A stretch of DNA of 64,000 nt. Origin: Lobosporangium transversale (Eukaryota > Mortierellomycota > Mortierellomycetes > Mortierellales > Mortierellaceae). Below the pieces are notes generated by a model. That model did no database searches. It saw only the letters and a list, made by a program, of their open reading frames with translations, and was not told the DNA's origin. Below, one piece after another: positions 58,650 through 64,000 of this stretch (within the stretch, counting starts at the first letter, position 1; each line of letters begins with the position of its first letter). The position numbers and the translations under genes are program-made. The stretch lies in the NCBI RefSeq assembly GCF_002105155.1, contig NW_019029009.1, forward strand, positions 186,001-250,000, read 5' to 3'.

Positions 58650-59367
58650 ATGGGAAAGACACGACCAAGTATGGATGGATGCCTGGATTTACAATGGCTG
58701 CTTTGCATGTCAACCTTTGTATAAATAACGTATTGAAATCATACCCTTTTTATATATATATCAAAGATGTTCACCAGACAAGATATCCACAGCATAACAA
58801 GCAGAAGTCAGGGTTGAGCGAACAAGGTATAGCAAGGGAAAAGGGATCAAAGGAAAATAAAACTGGATAAATTTCTTTCACAGATAAAATTTTTTATTCA
58901 AAATTGTTGGATCAATTGTCCCATATTGATTTGGAGCTTTGGCATTTTGAATATTGAAAACAGAGATATTAACCATTTACTTGTCACTCAAACGCTCAAA
59001 ACGGCATTTTTTTTTTTATAAAGAGGCAGAGTCAATGAAGGAAAAAGTGGCTCGTGAGTTGGAACTAGCCAAAGTGCGCAAGCAAATTGCCGTGTAGGTA
59101 TTTTTTTTTTTTTTTATTTTATTATTATTTTTTCTATTCCCTACTAGGATGACTAAGACAACTTTTGTATGTGCGCCTTTTTTTTGTTTTATAAGTGACA
59201 AACCAAAGAAAACGATCAAGAAAAAGTCACTAAGCACAAAGGCTAAGATACGCAAGGAAAAGACAATGGAACGTGGATTGATGAATGCAGAGAAGGATGA
59301 AGTCAGAGTCGATAAACAACAAGAGAAACAGTCGCGCAAGAAACGCGGCAAGCAAATGTGGGACTAG
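58650..59367 (+). CDS. Small basic protein, Alb1-like (ribosome biogenesis?), 86 aa
   Basis: Three exons in frame: 58650-58668, 59024-59093 and 59196-59367. The product starts MGKTRPKAESMKEKVARELE and continues DKPKKTIKKKSLSTKAKIRK, then EKTMERGLMNAEKDEVRVDK and QSRKKRGKQMW. It is extremely Lys/Arg/Glu-rich and helical with basic nuclear signals. The K-x-R-R/K-E-K spacing and C-terminal RKKRGKQMW recall Alb1, a shuttling factor of the 60S pre-ribosomal subunit, but the resemblance is weak and any small nucleolar basic protein is possible. The 19-bp first exon is a by-eye choice. Its 3' end converges with PBDC1, 341 bp between stops. Confidence 0.55.
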
Positions 59368-59640
59368 AGAAAAAAAAAATGGAGGAAGAGGGATTACAAG
59401 GAAATTCAAAATAATGCTCGACTGCAAAATGCGCGGTTGTTCAAACAACAAATACACATTTTTATATACCATGTAATAACAAGAGAAATAAAGCTCCCAT
59501 GTTATTCTATTATTGTCACTCTTGAGCCTTCTAAATATGGTAAAATCTACTTTTTTGACTTGCAGTGGACAGAGTTGAGGCCAGCTTTGTTACGAGCAAT
59601 CTCAATGGCCAAAAACTGCATGCGAGTGACTATGGATATC

Positions 59641-59674
<34 letters not shown>

Positions 59675-59699
59675 CAAAAATTTCAAAAAAAAAAAAAAT
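59641..59699. repeat. A-runs between convergent genes
   Basis: About 29 A then TTAATCAAAAATTTC and a second run of 13 A, in the gap between the Alb1-like and PBDC1 genes. Confidence 0.8.
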
Positions 59700-59708
59700 A
59701 GAACGCTT

Positions 59709-60398
59709 TCAATTATTGAACTTGCTTCCATTTCTATTACCAAACATGCTGTTGTCCTCTGTGTATTCCTTGCTGGCATCAATCCGGAGCAAGGATCCAA
59801 AGTTATAATCGGTGACTTTACCGCCCTCGTATTTGTTGATGAAATTACGCCATTTCTCCTTCATTTCTGGAGACTTGAAGTCTTTGTTTTCATCTAGCAC
59901 GTCAATCTTGAAATCTGCACCAAATGTTGAGATGAAATCGTTGTAAATTTCGTCGTCAATCCTACATAGAAAAAAAAGAGAAAAAGAAAGAAAAAGAATT
60001 ATCCGGGTTAAAAAACTCTGTGATCAATGCTGTCCGTAATGTCATTAATATTCCAGCTGTCTTTACTCCTAAGATTTCAATCCTGCCTCTGCATACTGCT
60101 TATCTTATTTCATTTTTTTTTTATATAATATAAAAATAAAGAGCATACTTTGTAAGCTTGAGCTTGGATCCATCCATTGCTTGGAGGAGTGAGAAATAAG
60201 TCTCAGCATGGTGCATAGCTTTGACTGCCCACTGCTTTTCTAAAATGTAATATAGCAATTTGGATATAAATCGAATTAAGCTGCCAAGACTTTTTTCTTT
60301 TTCTTTTTCTTCTATTGTTTCGAGTGTCAAGATACTTCTTAGCTCTTCATACCAATTTCCTCGAGTTGCTCCAACTCGTCAGCTGATGGAAGAGACAT
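59709..60398 (-). CDS. PBDC1: PBDC1-family protein (yeast YPL225W), 129 aa
   Basis: Three exons in frame on the minus strand: 60353-60398, 60149-60239 and 59709-59961. Motifs are ADELEQLEEI, EKQWAVKAMHHAETYFSLL, LKLTKIDDEIYNDFISTFG, DFKIDVLDE and KEKWRNFINKYEGGKVTDYN followed by FGSLLRID. That order and length match the PBDC1/YPL225W family, recently linked to folding of translation elongation factor eEF1A on the ribosome; older annotations call it a polysaccharide biosynthesis domain, which is misleading. Cytosolic, no signal. Divergent from proteasome alpha4 with 269 bp between starts. Confidence 0.9.
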
Positions 60399-60667
60399 GG
60401 CGATGCGTTTGAGTTGATTCAAATACTTTAACTGTGGCAAAAAGACAAAAAAAAAAAAATTGAAGCACCTTGTTTAAAATATTGATCCAGGTTTCAATGA
60501 CTGGCATTAACACGTGATCATTATGGGACGCGTCACGGAGTGCGTAAGAGTGTCTGTGTGCGTGAATGCAGAAAGGGACCTTTCTTTTTTTTTTTTTGCT
60601 TCAACAAACTTACTTCTACTCCTTCTCCATCCTTTTCACAGCATCAAAATTTAACAAGTTACAAACC
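60399..60667. promoter_or_regulatory. Shared divergent promoter, PBDC1 and proteasome alpha4
   Basis: 269 bp between opposite starts. Contains CACGTGATC near 60511 and a TGGGACGCGTCACGG segment (60522-60536). GGTGGCAAA-type proteasome elements are not evident. Promoter role inferred from position. Confidence 0.45.
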
Positions 60668-61931
60668 ATGGCTGGCTCTTATGATCGTGCATTGACTGTC
60701 TTCTCACCCGATGGTCATTTGTTTCAGGTGGACTATGCTGTCGAAGCTGTTCGCAAAGGAAGCTGTGTTGTAAGTTGAAAGAGAGAAGACAAGAAGACAG
60801 AAAAAAACAAAAAAAAAAAACGCGTCTTAACATAAACGGCATTTACACTCCAATATATCCCGAGCTGATTTCTGTAAAAAGAAGGCTAATGATTTAATTT
60901 TCTATATTTTTATCTTGATTTTTTTTAGGTCGGTGTCCGTGGCAAGGACGTTGTTGTTTTAGGTGTTGAGAAGAAATCAGTCATGAAACTCCAAGACGAA
61001 CGCACAGTGAAGAAGATCTGTATGCTGGACGAACACGTCTGCCTTGCTTTTGCTGGTGAGCCCTTTTATTGCACAGCACCTTTTTTTACAAGGAAATATG
61101 ATATAAATATATATTTATATCGCAATTGAGACGATCGGAATGCTCAATGGATATCAATTGGTTTTTTTTGCCTTGTCGTATCGGCTCTTAGGACTTTCTG
61201 CCGATGCCCGTGTGCTGGTCAATAAGGCAAGGATAGAGTGCCAGAGCCACAGACTTACAGTAGAGGATGCAGTTTCGATTGAATACATCACGCGTTATAT
61301 TGCAGGAGTACAACAGGTAAGAAAAACATTTAGTGCTTAGTACTACTACTGTTGCTGTTATCACTACTTTATATATATATAATTGTTTTAAGACCAATGT
61401 TGATATCTTTTATTCATTTGTATTTATAGAAATACACTCAAAGTGGAGGAGTTCGTCCTTTTGGAATTTCAACATTGATCATGGGTTTTGACTCAGATAA
61501 GGTACCAAAGTTGTATCAGACAGACCCTTCAGGAGTTTACTCTGCATGGAAAGCAAATTCGATCGGCCGTTCCTCAAAAACTGTCCGCGAGTTTTTGGAG
61601 AAGAACTATAAGGAAGACATGGACAGGGCTGAGACCATTAAGCTAGCAATTAGATCTTTGCTTGAGGTTGTTCAGACTGGCGCCAAGAACATTGAAATTG
61701 CCATCATGGGAAATGATAGTGTCATTAAGGTACTGTTGACGCTCTAAGTTTTTTTTATATTGTGGTCGAGGAACTCAATTGTAATATTTTAATCTAATCA
61801 GGACCTTTTTACTATTTCTTATTATTATTGTCAAACAGCGCTTGGAACTCACTGAGATTGAAGCGGTTGTAGCCGAGATTGAAGCTGAGAATGAGAAGGA
61901 GAAGGAGAAGAAGCCGGCTCCAGCCCAGTAA
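60668..61931 (+). CDS. PRE6: 20S proteasome subunit alpha4 (PSMA7/PRE6), 248 aa
   Basis: Five exons in frame: 60668-60769, 60929-61055, 61192-61316, 61430-61729 and 61839-61931. A structural alpha-ring subunit that gates substrate entry. It has the alpha-type N-terminal signature [20 protein letters not shown], then [91 protein letters not shown] and [10 protein letters not shown] Lys/Glu-rich tail ends in PAPAQ. Length and order agree with alpha4 rather than other alpha subunits. An (AAAAT)n tract follows the stop. Confidence 0.95.
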
Positions 61932-61963
61932 TGATAACATCGATACACAATACATTGTATGCA

Positions 61964-61997
61964 AAAAATAAAATAAAATAAAATAAAATAAAATAAA
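61964..61997. repeat. (AAAAT)n repeat after the alpha4 stop
   Basis: About six AAAAT/AATAA units, which may overlap the polyadenylation region. Confidence 0.75.
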
Positions 61998-62180
61998 AAG
62001 TGTCAGTTATTTACCCAAGATTACTACAGACAAAGCTTAAATCAATTCAAATTGACATCTTGTGTTGAAATTTGAGTTGCGCCACCGTTTTTCCTTTTTA
62101 TTTTTTCCTTTCTTTTTCTCCATTCGACGTCTTCCTTGTTCTCTCTTTTTCTCTTTTTAGCACCAATCACTCTTGCCAAC

Positions 62181-62764
62181 ATGATGCTCGCTAACCAGAA
62201 TCAGCCAAAGGACATTGAGGTACCCACTATGGCTATATCTCTTTACTCTCAATTTAGTTTTCCTTTCTTCACCACATCCTGGTTGATCCACGCGTTCTTG
62301 GAACAAAAAACAACAAAAAAACTATCCACTTACATGTGCAATTCGTCTCAACTTTCATGATTAGGTGACATCGCCACCAAATGATGGCATCGCAGAGCTT
62401 GCATTCTCTAAGACAAGTGATTTCCTTGCAGCGGCATCTTGGAATAATGAAGTATAAATATTGAGTGCCACTATTGTTTTTCGCGTCACCTTTGTCGTAA
62501 TACTAGAGTGCTTACTAGGATCCTTCTCTTTTTTTTTCTTTACTTTATTTTATTTTCTTCAATGTGTTTAGGTCCGTATCTGGGAGGTCATGGGAGACGG
62601 ATCTACTGTTGCCAAAGCCATGTATTCGCACGAAGGACCTGCACTGGCGTGCCAATGGAGTGGTGTAAGTCTTCTATCTGCACTTTTCCTAAAAAAAAGA
62701 AAGAAAAAAAAGAACACAGTTATTACGTATTATTATATCTCCCAATCTATTCAAATCTCACAGA

Positions 62765-62814
<50 letters not shown>

Positions 62815-63824
62815 ACCGACCATAAACAGGATGGGTCAAAGCTTGCTTCAGGAGGCGCAGATAATGCGGGACGGATTTTTGATTTAGCTACTGGCCAACC
62901 TTCCCAGTTTGCAAAACACGATGCACCCATCAAAAGCCTGCGCTGGATTGATGGGCCCAACATTGTTGCAACTGGAAGCTGGGACAAATCCATCAAGGTA
63001 ACAAAAAAAAAAAGTACAAGTTCATTTTTAGTAATGAATTTGACATTATTTAAGCCGTTGTTTATTTTAATACAATCTTTCTTTCTTTCTTTTTTTTGCC
63101 TCATAGTACTGGGACCTTCGACAGCAGAATCCTGTTTCGTCGGTGGCATTGAGTGATCGTCTTTACTCTATGGATACACATGGATCATTATTGGTCGCAG
63201 CAATGGCAGACCGTCAAATCACAATGTTCGACATGAGTAACCCTACTGTTCCATTCAGAACCATGGAGAGTCCTCTGAAGATGCAAACTCGTGTTGTCTC
63301 ATGTTTCACAACAGGTGGTGGATTTGCTGTCGGAAGTATTGAAGGACGTGTTGCTATTCAGTATACGGATGTCAAGGATAGCCAGTAAGTCTTCCCTTTC
63401 CTAATTATGGGTCGGCTGGTTACCTCTTATATGTTTTGATGACTAATCATTAAAAAAAAAAAAAAAAAAAAAAAAAACAACTTTCCAATTGTATATTAGA
63501 GGAAATTTCTCTTTCAAATGCCATCGAGATGGGGCGCCTGCAGCTAGGGACTCGTCTGTGTATGCTGTCAATGCAATTTCATTCCACCCTATTTATGGTA
63601 CATTCGCGACAGCCGGCTCGGATGGTGGATTCACGTTTTGGGATAAGGATTCAAAGCAGAAACTCAAAGTATTTAATAAGCAACCAGCGCCAATCTCGAC
63701 TGCTACATTCAACAGGAATGGATCGATTTATGCGTACGCAGTCAGTTATGATTGGAGCAAGGCAAGTGCAGTTCAATGGAAATTAGCTTTTTTTTTTATA
63801 TAATCAGATAGAAATAGCTTACAT

Positions 63825-63858
<34 letters not shown>

Positions 63859-63964
63859 TTTGTTTATGGTTCTGTAGGGTTATACTGGAATGCCAGCAGA
63901 TCACAAGAATGCCATTATGTTGTGTCCAGTACAGGAATCGGACATCAAGCCACGAAAGAAGTAA
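62181..63964 (+). CDS. RAE1: mRNA export factor RAE1/Gle2, WD40 protein, about 337 aa
   Basis: Seven exons in frame: 62181-62219, 62365-62451, 62572-62664, 62830-62997, 63107-63384, 63500-63761 and 63878-63964. RAE1 binds the GLEBS motif of a nuclear pore protein (Nup98/Nup116) and aids mRNA export. A seven-blade WD40 propeller is seen: KDIEVTSPPNDGIAELAFSK, AAASWNNEVRIWEV, HEGPALACQWSGDGSKLASG, DNAGRIFDLATGQ, IVATGSWDKSIKYWDLRQQN, GFAVGSIEGRVAIQY, SSVYAVNAISFHPIYGTFAT and SYDWSKGY. The end is DIKPRKK. The last intron uses a GC donor (AAG|GCAAGT). Human RAE1 has about 30 more N-terminal residues; the CTTTTTAG before CACCAATC at 62161 could be an acceptor, so a short 5' exon may be missing from my model. 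Confidence 0.93.
62765..62813. repeat. T-run joined to A-run in RAE1 intron 3
   Basis: About 10 T directly followed by about 37 A, near the acceptor at 62829. One of several T(n)A(m) junctions in the window. Confidence 0.85.
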
Positions 63965-64000
63965 AAGTAAAAGCACATGTATACTAGAAACTATGAGCAA

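Noticed and set aside
1-64000. tRNA, 5S rRNA or U6 genes
   Set aside because: I looked for GGTTCGAATCC-type B boxes and spliceosomal RNA cores by eye and found none with a matching A box or stem. A covariance scan could still find one.

Overview
This is eukaryotic nuclear DNA, almost certainly from a fungus. Genes are split by short introns (GT..AG, pyrimidine-rich, often ending TAG or CAG). Introns and intergenic DNA are full of long A/T homopolymers and microsatellites. Family content (divergent G-alpha, F-box/leucine-rich protein, ELL, fungal-type exportin-T, small secreted Cys-rich protein) and the style of the F-box N-terminus suggest an early-diverging filamentous fungus, most likely Mortierellomycotina. 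The lineage is my inference; nothing in the window fixes it.

Layout. 1-2.9 kb is microsatellite-rich and gene-free. 2.9-10.1 kb is one complete DNA transposon of the IS630-Tc1-mariner superfamily. It is TA-flanked, with very long terminal inverted repeats (1,349 and 1,537 bp) that contain 188-bp tandem units. It carries an intact 607-residue DDE transposase and, next to it, a spliced but frameshift-damaged PD-(D/E)XK nuclease-like gene. 12.2-25.1 kb holds an atypical G-alpha subunit, exportin-T (convergent with G-alpha) and a small membrane protein. 26.6-29.8 kb holds a GT37-like fucosyltransferase. 30-33.8 kb is repeat-rich with a MITE-like hairpin. 33.8-35.4 kb holds an F-box protein. 36.7-44.1 kb is a minus-strand block of Tim17-like protein, ELL elongation factor and CK2 alpha. 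44.5-45.6 kb holds an unrecognised spliced gene.

45.96-52.22 kb is a large palindrome: two equal 1,638-bp arms around a 3-kb decayed centre, each arm carrying the same 113-residue secreted 8-cysteine protein gene with its TATA box. 52.4-56.6 kb is a gene-poor zone of relics. 56.6-64 kb is dense with conserved genes: Y14/RBM8A, a small basic Alb1-like protein, PBDC1 (divergent from proteasome alpha4), proteasome alpha4, and RAE1.

Housekeeping genes (nuclear export, transcription elongation, exon junction complex, proteasome, kinase) therefore alternate with repeat-rich islands. The two most unusual structures are the long-TIR transposon with a nuclease-like passenger gene and the palindrome duplicating a secreted-protein gene. 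All splice models were made by eye; exon sums are in frame for every model except the damaged nuclease gene. No database search was possible, so family names rest on remembered motifs.
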